A stretch of DNA of 64,000 bases, taken from positions 52,064 to 116,063 of the forward strand of contig JAEYRX010000100.1 in NCBI GenBank assembly GCA_023435225.1. Reading direction: 5' to 3'. A model generated the notes under the pieces. The model was not told the DNA's origin. It did no database searches and saw only the letters and a program-made list of their open reading frames with translations. The DNA comes from Bacillota bacterium (GTDB lineage: Bacteria; Bacillota; UBA4882; UBA8346). Shown here piece by piece: positions 44,182-53,816 of the stretch (its first letter is position 1; each line of letters begins with the position of its first letter). The translations under genes were made by a program, and so were the position numbers.

Positions 44182-45696
44182 TCAACTCCCCGAAACTCTT
44201 ATCAACACTTTTACCATCTCTTCATTACTACTATTTTCAGCAACGCCATCCACCCTAATTCCACATTCAGCCGCATACTTGGCAGTAACCGGACCAATGC
44301 AAATCACTGATACGTTCCTAAACAGTTCCAGCTCGCCATCTATATTCTCCAGCAATCCCTTAACCGTCGAAGGACTGGTCAAAAGGACAGCACTAACTTT
44401 CCCGGCTTTTAAATTATCAATTATCTGTTCCGTATAACGGGTTTCAGTCCGTACCTCATAAACCGGATACTCCTCAACCAATCCTCCATATCCCCTCAAA
44501 CCATCGGCCAAATCTCTTGGAGCATCGTTAACCCGCAACAGCACTACTCTTCTTCCGGCAATCTCCGAACCCAACTCCCGGCATAGATCGCTCGAAGTAT
44601 AAAGACTCGGCTGGAAATCAGGAATAATCCCCTTACCAATCAACACCTCTCCAGTCTTTTCACCGATTACGGCAACTTTCAAGTGATGAAGAAAACGGCT
44701 GTCAAGCCTAGCTGCCCTTAATATTTTAAAGAAACCCTCAACTCCGTTAACACTGGTAAATACCAACCATTCCGCACTCCGAACCGCTTCAATTATTTTC
44801 TTACTATTGACCGGAATCTCTTCAACTTTAATTGTCGGACAGATTAACGGTTCTCCACCAGCTTGCAAAATTAGCCCTGCTAATTCAGTTATTTGCCCTG
44901 CCGGACGAGTTATCAGTATTTTTTTCCCCAGTAATGGCCTTTGTTCCTTAACCCAATCCAACTTTTCCGATAAACCCGCCACCGCGCCAATAACAATTAC
45001 CGCCGGTGATTGCAGATTTGCTTCTTCAGATTTCGAAAAAATATTTTGCAATTCACCCCGGATTACCCTTTGCCATGCCGTAGTTCCATTTTCAATAATT
45101 ACTACCGGGGTTGTCCCTGCTAATCCATTTACCTTTAACTTCTGGACAATCGCGGACAAATTAGCGGTTCCCATTAAAATAACCAAAGTTTGGGCCGACC
45201 GGCTAATTGCCTCCCAATTAATATCCGATTGTTCCTTCCCCAACATCTCATGACCGGTAACAATCGTCACTGATGCCGAAATTCCCCGGTGAGTAACAGG
45301 TATCCCGGCATAAGCCGGCGCTGCCAGAGCCGAAGTAACACCGGGAATTACGATATAAGGAACCTTAGCTTCTTTTAAAGCTAAAGCTTCTTCCCCGCCT
45401 CGGCCGAATAAAAATGGGTCCCCGCCTTTTAAACGCACTACCAACTTTCCTTCCGACCCATATTTAACCAAAATTTGATTAATGGCTTCCTGGGAATAAG
45501 GTTGATCGCCGGGAGCCTTGCCAACATCAATCATGATCGCTTCAGCCGGAGCCAACTCCAGTAAACTAACGGCGCTTAACCGATCATAAATAACTACCTC
45601 CGCTTTTTCCAAGCATTGCCGACCTCTAACTGTAATTAATCCCGGATCACCCGGCCCGGCGCCAACTAAATACACCATACCTGTTTGGTTATTCAT
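44182..45696 (-). CDS. cobA-hemD: Fused uroporphyrinogen-III methyltransferase / uroporphyrinogen-III synthase
   Basis: The 504-residue fusion has SUMT (CobA) in residues 1-250 (VYLVGAGPGDPGLITVRG, GGDPFLFGRGGEEA, VIPGVTSALAAPAYAGIP). HemD occupies about 260-500 (KKILITRPAGQITELA, VFTSVNGVEGFF, LTSPSTVKGLLE). It closes hydroxymethylbilane to uroporphyrinogen III and methylates it to precorrin-2. Such fusions are well known in Firmicutes. The ATG at 45696 overlaps the hemC stop (TGATG); a TTG at 45705 is an alternative with AAAGGA. Confidence 0.95.
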   Translation of the reverse strand: MNNQTGMVYLVGAGPGDPGLITVRGRQCLEKAEVVIYDRLSAVSLLELAPAEAIMIDVGKAPGDQPYSQEAINQILVKYGSEGKLVVRLKGGDPFLFGRGGEEALALKEAKVPYIVIPGVTSALAAPAYAGIPVTHRGISASVTIVTGHEMLGKEQSDINWEAISRSAQTLVILMGTANLSAIVQKLKVNGLAGTTPVVIIENGTTAWQRVIRGELQNIFSKSEEANLQSPAVIVIGAVAGLSEKLDWVKEQRPLLGKKILITRPAGQITELAGLILQAGGEPLICPTIKVEEIPVNSKKIIEAVRSAEWLVFTSVNGVEGFFKILRAARLDSRFLHHLKVAVIGEKTGEVLIGKGIIPDFQPSLYTSSDLCRELGSEIAGRRVVLLRVNDAPRDLADGLRGYGGLVEEYPVYEVRTETRYTEQIIDNLKAGKVSAVLLTSPSTVKGLLENIDGELELFRNVSVICIGPVTAKYAAECGIRVDGVAENSSNEEMVKVLIRVSGS

Positions 45697-46607
45697 CAGT
45701 TCCAATCAATAATTCCTTTCTGCAAAAACCAATCGGCTAATCTCTTACCAATTACATCCGGAGTATTTATTCCTCCGGCTAACCGGTTTTTCAATAACTT
45801 TTCTCCTGTTGTATCGGCAACCATTCCAAACAATAATATTGAGTTATCGGTTACGGTAGCCAAAGCTCCAACCGGCAAACGGCATCCGCCGCCCAATTGT
45901 TTCAAAAAACTCCGTTCCGCTGTTACGGCAAGCTCGGTTTGGATATCATTCAATTTATCCAAAGCTAATAGTACTTCCCGGTTATTAAAATCTTGGCGCA
46001 TTTGAATAGCTATAACCCCCTGCCCAACCGCTGGTAAACATTCCGAAAAATTGAATATTTGCCTAATATTGTCGGTTAGCTGCAAACGTTTCAATCCCGC
46101 AACCGCTAGTATTATCCCTTCATAACTGCCTTCCTTCATTTTTCGAATCCGTGTATCAATGTTCCCGCGAATATCCCGGTAAAAATAAGATGGCTGAATC
46201 TTTTGCAATTGAATTATCCGGCGTAAACTGGAGGTCCCAATAACAGCGCCGTCGGCCAAATCTGCAAATTGTATATTCGTAGATGCTAAAAAAGCTTCCC
46301 TGGGGTCCTCCCGTTTCAAAAAGGCCTGTAACTTTAGCCCCGGTGTTTCCTCAACCGGCAAATCCTTTAGACTATGGACCGCTAAATCAATCTCTCCCCG
46401 TAAAAGAGCCGCTTCGATCTCCCTGACGAAAACACCTTCACCGGTAGTCCGGCGTAAAGATAAATCCTGTTGCTGATCTCCTTTAGTTGAGATAGTTTTA
46501 GGAACGATTTTAACACCGATTGTTTTTTTTAAGGCTTCAACAACCAGTTCTGTTTGAATTAGCGCTAATTTACTTCCTCTGGTGCCGATAATCAGTTCCT
46601 TCCCCAA
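45696..46607 (-). CDS. hemC: Hydroxymethylbilane synthase (porphobilinogen deaminase)
   Basis: The 303-residue enzyme starts LIIGTRGSKLALIQTE, has VHSLKDLPVE, and carries the dipyrromethane-cofactor Cys in LGGGCRLPVGA (about 240). The start is TTG at 46607 with AAGG upstream. It lies 91 nt after cobO; that gap contains a CCTATAGCCTGTCGCC microrepeat. Confidence 0.96.
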   Translation of the reverse strand: MGKELIIGTRGSKLALIQTELVVEALKKTIGVKIVPKTISTKGDQQQDLSLRRTTGEGVFVREIEAALLRGEIDLAVHSLKDLPVEETPGLKLQAFLKREDPREAFLASTNIQFADLADGAVIGTSSLRRIIQLQKIQPSYFYRDIRGNIDTRIRKMKEGSYEGIILAVAGLKRLQLTDNIRQIFNFSECLPAVGQGVIAIQMRQDFNNREVLLALDKLNDIQTELAVTAERSFLKQLGGGCRLPVGALATVTDNSILLFGMVADTTGEKLLKNRLAGGINTPDVIGKRLADWFLQKGIIDWN

Positions 46608-46698
46608 ACAATCGCCTTCTTTTTAATATTAAGACTTTTATCGTAATCAATCTTTCTTCTTTTCCGTCTCATAATTTCTTTCACCTATAGCCTGTCGC

Positions 46699-47223
46699 CT
46701 AATATTCAATTCCTTCCCGAGCCTCAAATCCCCTTTGATAAGGGTGTTTTACCATTTTCATCTCCGTAATAAGATCTGCCAGCTCCAAAATCGAAGGGGG
46801 CATTTCACTGCCCGTGAGCACCAGTTCCAATCCGGCCGGTTTTTTCATCAAAGTTGAAACGACCATATTGGCGCTTAATAAGCCTTTATTAACGGCGTGA
46901 CTTAATTCGTCAATTACAATAAGGTCAATATTTCCGGAAGTAATTGTTTCATCAATCTGCTTCCAGCCCTTCTCAGCTTGCTCTATTTCCGCCGGAGTCG
47001 GTTTCCTGGTATAGATGAATTCCCCGGTACCAAGCGGATAAATCGGTAGCGGTGGGTTAAAAACCATAAATGCCCAATGTTCTCCGGAACCTCCGGGCGC
47101 TTTCAACAGTTGAAAAATCTTAACTTTTAGACCCCTACCCCAGGCTCTGGCAGCTAAGCCAATAGCCGCAGTGGTTTTACCTTTGCCATCACCGGTATAA
47201 ACTTGAATAAACCCTTGTTTCAT
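46699..47223 (-). CDS. cobO: Cob(I)yrinic acid a,c-diamide adenosyltransferase
   Basis: The 174-residue CobA/CobO/BtuR-type ATP:corrinoid adenosyltransferase has P-loop GDGKGKTTAAIGLA at about 11-24, DLIVIDELSHAV (Walker B) and ELVLTGSEMPPSI. GGAGG lies before the ATG. It adds the 5'-deoxyadenosyl ligand early in the amidation steps. Confidence 0.95.
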   Translation of the reverse strand: MKQGFIQVYTGDGKGKTTAAIGLAARAWGRGLKVKIFQLLKAPGGSGEHWAFMVFNPPLPIYPLGTGEFIYTRKPTPAEIEQAEKGWKQIDETITSGNIDLIVIDELSHAVNKGLLSANMVVSTLMKKPAGLELVLTGSEMPPSILELADLITEMKMVKHPYQRGFEAREGIEY

Positions 47224-47250
47224 TGTTTCCTCCTAAAAAATCATTTGTGT

Positions 47251-48615
47251 TTAACTATTCAGTTTTTTCCGGCACCTTTCCACAAATCTGGCGGCTATTC
47301 CGGAATTAGACCCAAAATGGAGATGAATATATGAAGCCAGTATATTCGGACCAATATATCCTGCTTTTATTTGGGTTTCACCACGCTGTACCAAATATGC
47401 CGGTTCCGCCAAGGATGATCTTATTATTCGAGAATAATGAAATTCATGTCCTCTGGCGGTTTCTCCCATTTTTAATAGTAAATTGTCTTTTAAAGCAGTC
47501 ACTATGGTATAACCCAAAACTTCCCTTCTGGAAGACATTTCAAACTCCAGATTTAAAACTCCAAGCATAGGATATACCCCATCTGTTGTTCTCAAGGAAT
47601 CACCCAGATACATTAAACCGCCGCATTCGGCATAAGTTGGTACACCACTGCAAATTATCCTTTTTAGTTCGTCTTTTACTCCTTGGTTGGCAGCTAATTC
47701 CTTGGCAAATATCTCCGGATAACCGCCGCCGATATAGAGTCCATCCAATTCCGGCGGCATTGTTTCATCGTGGAGTGGTGAGAAGGGAACTATTTCCGCC
47801 CCGGCTTCTTCCAACCGTCTTAAATTATCCTGATAGTAAAAACCGAAAGCTTCATCCCTGGCCACCCCAATCCTAACGGTTACTTCGGGTTTATTAATTC
47901 GGGAAGTAAAAACACTGGTATCAAATTCAGATTCGGCAAAAATTTCTTGTATGGAATTCAAATCAATATTTTCCTGAAATAAACCGGCTAATTGCGATAT
48001 TTGTTGTTGGAATTCGGGTTTCTCGTAAAAAGGAACCAACCCCAAATGCCGTTCCGGCAGGGCCAAACTATTTTCCCGGGGTAGAGATCCTAATATTTTA
48101 AGGCCAGTTACCTCTTTGGTTGCTTCCATTAATATTTTTTGGTGTCTTTCACTACCAACCCGGTTAAAAATAATCCCGCCAAATCTGAGCCCCCGATCGA
48201 ATTCGCTAAAGCCTTTAATAAGAGCAGCCACGCTTCTACCCATACTACGGGCATCAATAACCATGATTACCGGTAAATTCAATAATTTAGCGATTTCCGC
48301 GGTTGAACCTGTTTCGCTCGCTCCGCCGGCCCCGTCAAAAAGTCCCATTACTCCTTCAACGACAGCGACCTGAGCTCCTTGACAACTATCCCGGTATATT
48401 CTTTTAACTGTTTCCGGAGAGGTCATCCAGCTATCCAGGTTTTCGCCCGGACGTCCGGTAATCCCTTGATAGAATGAAGGGTCAATAAAATCCGGCCCCA
48501 CCTTAAATCCTTGAACTTCAAAACCTTGCCCGGCTAACCAGGCAAGTAAACCTAGCGTGACGGTAGTTTTTCCTGAACCGCTATGAGTCCCGGCTATTAC
48601 GACACCTGGAATCAT
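47251..48615 (-). CDS. cbiA: Cobyrinate a,c-diamide synthase
   Basis: The 454-residue amidotransferase has P-loop AGTHSGSGKTTVTLGLL near the N-terminus and the glutaminase Cys in TYAECGGLMYLG (about 332). His in SYIHLHFGSN lies near the end. It amidates the a and c side chains of cobyrinate. The ATG overlaps the cbiX-cbiC stop by 4 nt (ATGA). Confidence 0.96.
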   Translation of the reverse strand: MIPGVVIAGTHSGSGKTTVTLGLLAWLAGQGFEVQGFKVGPDFIDPSFYQGITGRPGENLDSWMTSPETVKRIYRDSCQGAQVAVVEGVMGLFDGAGGASETGSTAEIAKLLNLPVIMVIDARSMGRSVAALIKGFSEFDRGLRFGGIIFNRVGSERHQKILMEATKEVTGLKILGSLPRENSLALPERHLGLVPFYEKPEFQQQISQLAGLFQENIDLNSIQEIFAESEFDTSVFTSRINKPEVTVRIGVARDEAFGFYYQDNLRRLEEAGAEIVPFSPLHDETMPPELDGLYIGGGYPEIFAKELAANQGVKDELKRIICSGVPTYAECGGLMYLGDSLRTTDGVYPMLGVLNLEFEMSSRREVLGYTIVTALKDNLLLKMGETARGHEFHYSRIIRSSLAEPAYLVQRGETQIKAGYIGPNILASYIHLHFGSNSGIAARFVERCRKKLNS

Positions 48616-49613
48616 TGTTTCGGCTCCGCCAACTTTATTAAAGCATTTACAATAGCTGCCGCAATAGTACTACCGCCTCTTGGCCCAACAGTTCGGATAT
48701 ACGGTATTCCAATTCCCTTTAAAACTTCCTTGGATTCCGCCGCCCCTACAAATCCTACCGGTGTACCGATTATCAGATCCGGGGCCGCAATCCCCCGCTC
48801 AATCATTTCACATAATTGAAATAAAGCGGTTGGAGCATTGCCAACAACAACAATTCCGTGTTTCATGCCGGTACAAGCTTTAATGATGCCTGCAATAGCC
48901 CGCGTTTTAGCTGTTTCTTTTGCTAATACCGCTACTTCCGGATCATCGATATAACACTTAACCCGGCAGCCGAAACTACTGGTAGCTTTATTCCCAATCC
49001 CAATTAGGGACATTTTTACATCGGTAATAATCCCGACTCCGTTTTTTAAAGATTGAATCCCTGCCGTTACCGCTTGGGGATGAAAATCCAGTAATCCGGC
49101 TATCTCTGGATCAGCAGTAGTGTGGATTACTCTTTTAATAATTTCTCGTTCCGCTGCCGGCCAAGGTAGTTTTATCCCTGTTAACAGTTGTTCAATTATT
49201 TGAAAGCTTTTAGCCTCAATGGCTTGAGGATCGGTTAGGTATTCTTCTTTATATGTAACCTCTTGGATTCTTTCCTTGATTAGTTTAGCAATTGAAGGAT
49301 CAGGACCCAGATGCCGGCCTATTTTTAAACTAAAATCAGGAAATCTTTCTTCCGCTTCTTTTAATAACTTAGGAATATCTTCCAATATATGATTTCCGGC
49401 GAAAAGAAAGATCGGAATAATAATTACCTCCCTTACTCCTTCCGCAGTTAAATCCTTAATCAGACTGTTTAAATCCGGTTCTCTTAATTGTAAATAAGCC
49501 AAAAACACCAGATATTCCGGTAGTAACCGCCGGACCTGTTCCAACACCAAAGAAAACTCCCGGTGCGCTTCCGGATTTTGACTGCCATGTCCTAATAAAA
49601 TTACCGTCTTCAA
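48612..49613 (-). CDS. cbiX-cbiC: Fused sirohydrochlorin cobaltochelatase (CbiX) / precorrin-8X methylmutase (CbiC)
   Basis: The 333-residue fusion has CbiX(S)-type chelatase in about 1-125 (ILLGHGSQNPEA with the metal-binding His, IIIPIFLFAGNHILEDIP) and CbiC in about 130-333 (IHTTADPEIAGLL with the catalytic His, PVGFVGAAESKE). It combines cobalt insertion with a late methyl-migration step. The TTG at 49613 has GGAGAAG at good spacing; the upstream in-frame ATG at 49703 lies in cbiJ and crosses a dispersed repeat. Confidence 0.88.
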   Translation of the reverse strand: MKTVILLGHGSQNPEAHREFSLVLEQVRRLLPEYLVFLAYLQLREPDLNSLIKDLTAEGVREVIIIPIFLFAGNHILEDIPKLLKEAEERFPDFSLKIGRHLGPDPSIAKLIKERIQEVTYKEEYLTDPQAIEAKSFQIIEQLLTGIKLPWPAAEREIIKRVIHTTADPEIAGLLDFHPQAVTAGIQSLKNGVGIITDVKMSLIGIGNKATSSFGCRVKCYIDDPEVAVLAKETAKTRAIAGIIKACTGMKHGIVVVGNAPTALFQLCEMIERGIAAPDLIIGTPVGFVGAAESKEVLKGIGIPYIRTVGPRGGSTIAAAIVNALIKLAEPKQ

Positions 49614-49620
49614 AGTTTCT

Positions 49621-49660
49621 TCTCCAATCTTTTCTCCGTGCCTCAGTGTCTCAGTGTTGA
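49621..49660. repeat. Dispersed 'CTCTGTG' type repeat between cbiJ and cbiX-C
   Basis: TCTCCGTGCCTCAGTGTCTC (49632) fills the 49-nt gap between cbiJ and the cbiX-cbiC start. It is related to repeats near 8918, 30422 and 56111. Confidence 0.5.
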
Positions 49661-49662
49661 AT

Positions 49663-50427
49663 TTATAAATTTGGTTTTTTAATATACTCAAGCAGCTCCT
49701 CATAGCGTTTAAAAACTATATTCGACTGAATCTCCGGCCGTTTGACAATCAGGATCTTCTTACCGAGATCCAACCCGGCAGCAATTTTAATATCAGTCCC
49801 GCCCAAATGACCGCTTTCTTTGGTAACTATCCATTCCGCTCCGGTTAGATTTAGCATCGCTTTTAAAAGTTCTTTATTCCCGGCGCCATGGAAAGCAAAG
49901 ATTTGCTCATGCTTCAATCCTAATTGCAAACAGATTTCCAGGCTCTTACTATCAGGATAAGTCTTAACCCATACCGGATGGGAACCTTCAACCCATAATG
50001 CTTTAAAATAATGAAGGTTTCTTACTCCGATACTGAAAAACACCCCGGATTGGTTCATTTTTAACATATCTAACGCAGCCGGATAATCTTCAACTACTAT
50101 TATATTGGGGTCTACCGGCAGCGGTAATGGTTCCCTTTCATAGCGAAGATAATCTATTCCAGCCTCTTCAGCAGCTTCAACAGCAATCTTTTTAATCTCC
50201 TCTGCATAAGGATGAGTCGCATCGATTATAATTTTTACCTTTTTTTCTGAAAGAAGCCTTTCTAGACTTAATTTATCTAAAGCTCCCACTTGTATTTCAA
50301 TCGGAAGGCTGCCGATCAATTCCTTACCATAGTTCGTTACAACCGACAGTAGGCAGGGGTAACCCTCTTCTATTAATTTTTGAGTTAATTCCCTACCCTC
50401 GGTAGTTCCGCCTAAAACTAAGATCAT
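49663..50427 (-). CDS. cbiJ: Cobalt-precorrin-6A reductase
   Basis: The 254-residue enzyme has the NAD(P)-binding start LVLGGTTEGRELTQKL and IIDATHPYAEEI (about 68), and TKESGHLGGTDIKIAAG near the end, all CbiJ/CobK signatures. It reduces cobalt-precorrin-6A. Overlaps cbiH by 4 nt (ATGA). Confidence 0.93.
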   Translation of the reverse strand: MILVLGGTTEGRELTQKLIEEGYPCLLSVVTNYGKELIGSLPIEIQVGALDKLSLERLLSEKKVKIIIDATHPYAEEIKKIAVEAAEEAGIDYLRYEREPLPLPVDPNIIVVEDYPAALDMLKMNQSGVFFSIGVRNLHYFKALWVEGSHPVWVKTYPDSKSLEICLQLGLKHEQIFAFHGAGNKELLKAMLNLTGAEWIVTKESGHLGGTDIKIAAGLDLGKKILIVKRPEIQSNIVFKRYEELLEYIKKPNL

Positions 50428-51236
50428 AACTGATAACCTCGGGGAGTAACCATCCGCCCACCGATAACTTTAGTTTGACTATTTCCGATTATAACTGTAG
50501 AACTCATATTTATCTCACAATCCAAAAAGTGATTTAAGTCGGATATATCTATCTTTTCATAATCACGGAATGCTCCTTCGACAATCCCCACCGGTGTTTC
50601 AGGCGAACGATATTTAAGGATCAAATCCCGGGCTTCATTAATTAAATTAGGCCGCCCTTGACTGCGGGGATTATAGAAAACCAATACCAGATCCGCTTCG
50701 GTAGTTAAAATGATCCTTTTCTTTATCTTCTCCCAGGGAGTCAACCGGTCACTTAAACTAATCATCGCAAAATCATGCATCAAAGGAGCGCCTAACCGGC
50801 TGGCAGCGGCAGTTGCTGCCGTTACACCGGGAATAACTTCAACATTAATACGTTCAGTTAAAGCCAGTTCCAATATTGGTCCGGCCATTCCAAATATACC
50901 GGGATCGCCACCACTGATTACCACGACCTTATAACCCTCTTTGGCATATTTGATGGCTGCCCGGGCTCGCTCTACTTCTTCAGTCATCCGGTAACTAATT
51001 ACTTGCTTACCGGTTAATAAATCGGCAATTAATTGCAGATAGGTTTCGTAACCCAAAATTAGATCAGCTTCAATAATCTTCTCTTTCGCTTGGTTTGTCA
51101 TTAGACCTATGCCACCAGGGCCGCTGCCTACTACCGCGAGCTGTCCAGAGCTACTGCCACCGTGATCTGCCCCATACTGACCTTGGGACCTATTAGTTTT
51201 CCTTTGTTGGCTCCCAAAATCGCCGCTGGTTCGCAT
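50424..51236 (-). CDS. cbiH: Cobalt-precorrin-3B C17-methyltransferase
   Basis: The 270-residue protein has the methylase core starting LAVVGSGPGGIGLMT only at about residue 33, then VISGGDPGIFGMAG and VIPGVTAATAAASRLG. Canonical CbiH begins within a few residues of that motif. The only plausible start, ATG at 51236 with AGGAG upstream, lies 106 nt inside cbiG in another frame and adds a polar, Gly/Ser/Gln-rich extension. Apart from this the enzyme is normal; it contracts the ring with CbiG. Confidence 0.9.
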   Translation of the reverse strand: MRTSGDFGSQQRKTNRSQGQYGADHGGSSSGQLAVVGSGPGGIGLMTNQAKEKIIEADLILGYETYLQLIADLLTGKQVISYRMTEEVERARAAIKYAKEGYKVVVISGGDPGIFGMAGPILELALTERINVEVIPGVTAATAAASRLGAPLMHDFAMISLSDRLTPWEKIKKRIILTTEADLVLVFYNPRSQGRPNLINEARDLILKYRSPETPVGIVEGAFRDYEKIDISDLNHFLDCEINMSSTVIIGNSQTKVIGGRMVTPRGYQL

Positions 51237-52183
51237 ACTCCGCCCACTCCTATCGTTTCCTGCACAAATTCCGATTTTTTTAATCCAGGCATCAACTTCT
51301 CCAGTTGCGCTTTAGTATAAGCAAGAAGTTCAACACCAAGTTCCTCGCAAGCTTCGGTTATTCCCGGTTCTTCTTCCTTGAGATCAATAGTGGCTATTGC
51401 TTGAATACTTCGAATAGACCAATAATGCTCCCGAAAATAACGTCTAATAGCTCCGGCAATCCTTACGCCGGACACTCCTTTACAACAGCCTACCCCAACC
51501 GTTAAGCATCTGGGCCTTAAAGCCAAAACATTCATTCCGGCCAGTAAAACAGGCGGCTCTTGAAAGCCCAGAATAACCAGTAATTTTTCTTCAGCGGTAA
51601 ATTGGGGTGGTTTATCCTTAACAACTCTGACATTATCTGGCCAGTTCAACTCCACTCCCCACTGATCCCAAACCACTAAAGGCTCACCATTGACGATTGC
51701 TCCGGCGAACCTTGGTAACAGATCAGGCCGGTCAATCTCCATCTTTTGCTCTTTAGCTACCAGATCCAGACTGGGTAAATTATTAATATCGGAAGCGGTA
51801 GTGATGACTGCCGTCCCTTTGAGATATTTAGCCACGGTTTGGGCCAGTTGATTAGCGCCGCCCCAATGACCCGACAACAAACTAATAATAAATTTGCCTT
51901 CTTCATCAATTACCAATACGGCAGGATCACTTTGCTTGCTCCGCAAAACCGGCGCAATACTACGAACGGCAATCCCGGTAGCCATTATCAAAATCAAGGC
52001 CGAATAATTGTTAAAAGCCGCCTGGATCTCTTCCGCCACCGGACCTAAAAATCCCGGATGCGGGTCATTATCATTCATGAAACGCCTTGGCGCCTTAATA
52101 TCGGCTTTCAAATGGTTCGCTAATTTTTCAGCCAGCTGAGCCCCTTTTTTAGTTAAAGCGATAACAATTTTTTCGTTATTCAT
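51131..52183 (-). CDS. cbiG: Cobalt-precorrin-5A hydrolase
   Basis: The 350-residue enzyme has PGFLGPVAEEIQAAF-like and LLSGHWGGANQLAQTVA in the N-terminal half and VGVGCCKGVSGVRI at about 235, followed by a C-terminal domain ending QITVAVALDSSR. It opens the delta-lactone and releases acetaldehyde. The ATG at 52183 overlaps the cbiF stop (ATGAATAA), which is preferred to an upstream in-frame start. Confidence 0.95.
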   Translation of the reverse strand: MNNEKIVIALTKKGAQLAEKLANHLKADIKAPRRFMNDNDPHPGFLGPVAEEIQAAFNNYSALILIMATGIAVRSIAPVLRSKQSDPAVLVIDEEGKFIISLLSGHWGGANQLAQTVAKYLKGTAVITTASDINNLPSLDLVAKEQKMEIDRPDLLPRFAGAIVNGEPLVVWDQWGVELNWPDNVRVVKDKPPQFTAEEKLLVILGFQEPPVLLAGMNVLALRPRCLTVGVGCCKGVSGVRIAGAIRRYFREHYWSIRSIQAIATIDLKEEEPGITEACEELGVELLAYTKAQLEKLMPGLKKSEFVQETIGVGGVCEPAAILGANKGKLIGPKVSMGQITVAVALDSSR

Positions 52184-52940
52184 CGGTCCGTCCTCTACGA
52201 TACCCATGTTCAAACCGGGGGTTATATAACTTGGAACGTTGTATATTTCCTTCTAAACACTTACCAACCACAATCATTGCGGTCCGCTCAATCCCGGAAG
52301 TTTCAACCTTGGCTTCGATATCATCAAGAGTGCCGTTGACTATTTGTTCATCCGGCCATGAAGCCTTTTCAACCACGGCGACTCTGGTAGTTCCCGGTAA
52401 TACCGATTTTAATTCCCGGACTGTTTTATTTAATTGTTGGATACTTAAAAATATACAAAGAGTGCTTTGGTGTTTGGCCAATTCCGCCAGAGATTCCCGC
52501 TCCGGCATCGGAGTCCGGCCTTCAACCCTGGTTAAAATTACGGTTTGGGTCAGTTCCGGAACCGTATACTCAATTCCTAACGTCGCTGCAGTTGCTAAAA
52601 ACGAACTGACTCCGGGAACAACTTCCCATGGAATATTATGATCGTCCAATAAACGAATTTGTTCACCGATTGCACCGTAAATGGATGGGTCTCCGGTATG
52701 TAATCTGATTACTAATTGGTCTTTCCGGTAACCCTCTTCCAAAATGCTAATTATCTCTTCCAGAGTCAATTTAGAGCTGTCGAAAATCTCCACCTCCGGC
52801 TTAGCCATCTCTAAAATAGCCGGATTTATCAAAGAGCCGGCCCAGACGATCCGGTCAGCCTCTCGGAGTAATCTTTGAGCCTTGACCGTAAGCAACTCCG
52901 GTTCTCCAGGTCCTGCTCCAACTATATAAATTGGTTTCAT
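52176..52940 (-). CDS. cbiF: Cobalt-precorrin-4 C11-methyltransferase
   Basis: The 254-residue SAM methyltransferase starts YIVGAGPGEPELLTVKAQRL and has RLHTGDPSIYGAIGEQ and VPGVSSFLATAATLGIEYTVPE, typical of CbiF/CobM. The ATG at 52940 is selected by AGGTGG six nucleotides upstream. The 171-bp gap before it contains a dispersed repeat. Confidence 0.95.
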   Translation of the reverse strand: MKPIYIVGAGPGEPELLTVKAQRLLREADRIVWAGSLINPAILEMAKPEVEIFDSSKLTLEEIISILEEGYRKDQLVIRLHTGDPSIYGAIGEQIRLLDDHNIPWEVVPGVSSFLATAATLGIEYTVPELTQTVILTRVEGRTPMPERESLAELAKHQSTLCIFLSIQQLNKTVRELKSVLPGTTRVAVVEKASWPDEQIVNGTLDDIEAKVETSGIERTAMIVVGKCLEGNIQRSKLYNPRFEHGYRRGRTDE

Positions 52941-52959
52941 ATCAACCACCTAATTATTA

Positions 52960-53111
52960 AGAATCGTGTAATTATTAAGCCCTAGGCTAAAAACCATCTA
53001 AGAATAACGGAATATCAGACAGAGCTTACGGGATTAACAAAATTTTTATTAATATTCATTTATTAATCTGTGTGAATCCTGTCTAATAATGTTTTAATAA
53101 TTTTCAAAAGG
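52960..53111. repeat. Dispersed 'ATTAGACAGGATT' repeat between cbiL and cbiF
   Basis: AATCTGTGTGAATCCTGTCTAAT (53075) is a copy of a dispersed motif found near 2843 and 61578. No terminator is seen, and the gap breaks an otherwise overlapping gene run. Confidence 0.55.
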
Positions 53112-53816
53112 TCATTTTTCATGCCGGTTTGGATGGAAGATGGCTATTGTAAAATAATCCGCTTCTGATTGGTTGAACTCCCGGAGATCAATGATTTTTT
53201 CCCCGGCCATTCCGCAGCGTTTAATGATTGTCCCACTTCCATCAGGGCAAATCTCCAGAAAAGAATGTACAAGTTCTTGAAAATTGTTCCGCGGCTTATA
53301 GACTACAATAGTCTCATGATTCCGGCAATATTCCTGGAACTCCGCCGGTTCCGTCCTACCGGTCAACAACAATAACCGGTCATTGTCTTTGGTCAGATAA
53401 AAATTGCTTCGGGCCGCCGCGGCGCAAAAGCCGGGAAGCCCCGGAATGGTGACGATTTCTACCAAAGGATAGTTATCTCTGATACGTTGATATAAATATA
53501 AATAACTCCCATAAAGCAACGGATCTCCTAATGTCACAAAAGCGACATCCATTTTATCCAAGCAAGGACCAACTTTGGCGGCAGCATCATCCCACGCTAA
53601 TTCCAGCCGGATCCGGTCTTCGATCATTGGAAATTCCAAATATTCAATTGGGCTCGCCGGCAAATGGTAATTGATAATCTCTCCGGCCAGGCTTCGGCTG
53701 TCCCGGCTCGCCGGAGCAAAGATCCGGTCAACCTGTTTCAGTATTTTCAAAGCTTTGACAGTGACTAACTCCGGATCACCAGGTCCTAAACCAACCCCGT
53801 AAAAAATTCCGCTCAT
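53112..53816 (-). CDS. cbiL: Cobalt-factor-II C20-methyltransferase
   Basis: The 234-residue methyltransferase starts FYGVGLGPGDPELVTVKALK and has TLGDPLLYGSYLYLYQRI and VTIPGLPGFCAAAA, all CbiL/CobI signatures. It methylates C20 after cobalt insertion. ATG overlaps the cbiT stop (ATGA). Confidence 0.95.
   Translation of the reverse strand: MSGIFYGVGLGPGDPELVTVKALKILKQVDRIFAPASRDSRSLAGEIINYHLPASPIEYLEFPMIEDRIRLELAWDDAAAKVGPCLDKMDVAFVTLGDPLLYGSYLYLYQRIRDNYPLVEIVTIPGLPGFCAAAARSNFYLTKDNDRLLLLTGRTEPAEFQEYCRNHETIVVYKPRNNFQELVHSFLEICPDGSGTIIKRCGMAGEKIIDLREFNQSEADYFTIAIFHPNRHEK

Noticed and set aside
48612..49703. cbiX-cbiC from an ATG at 49703
   Set aside because: The extension crosses a dispersed repeat and the cbiJ end; the TTG at 49613 with GGAGAAG fits CbiX length.
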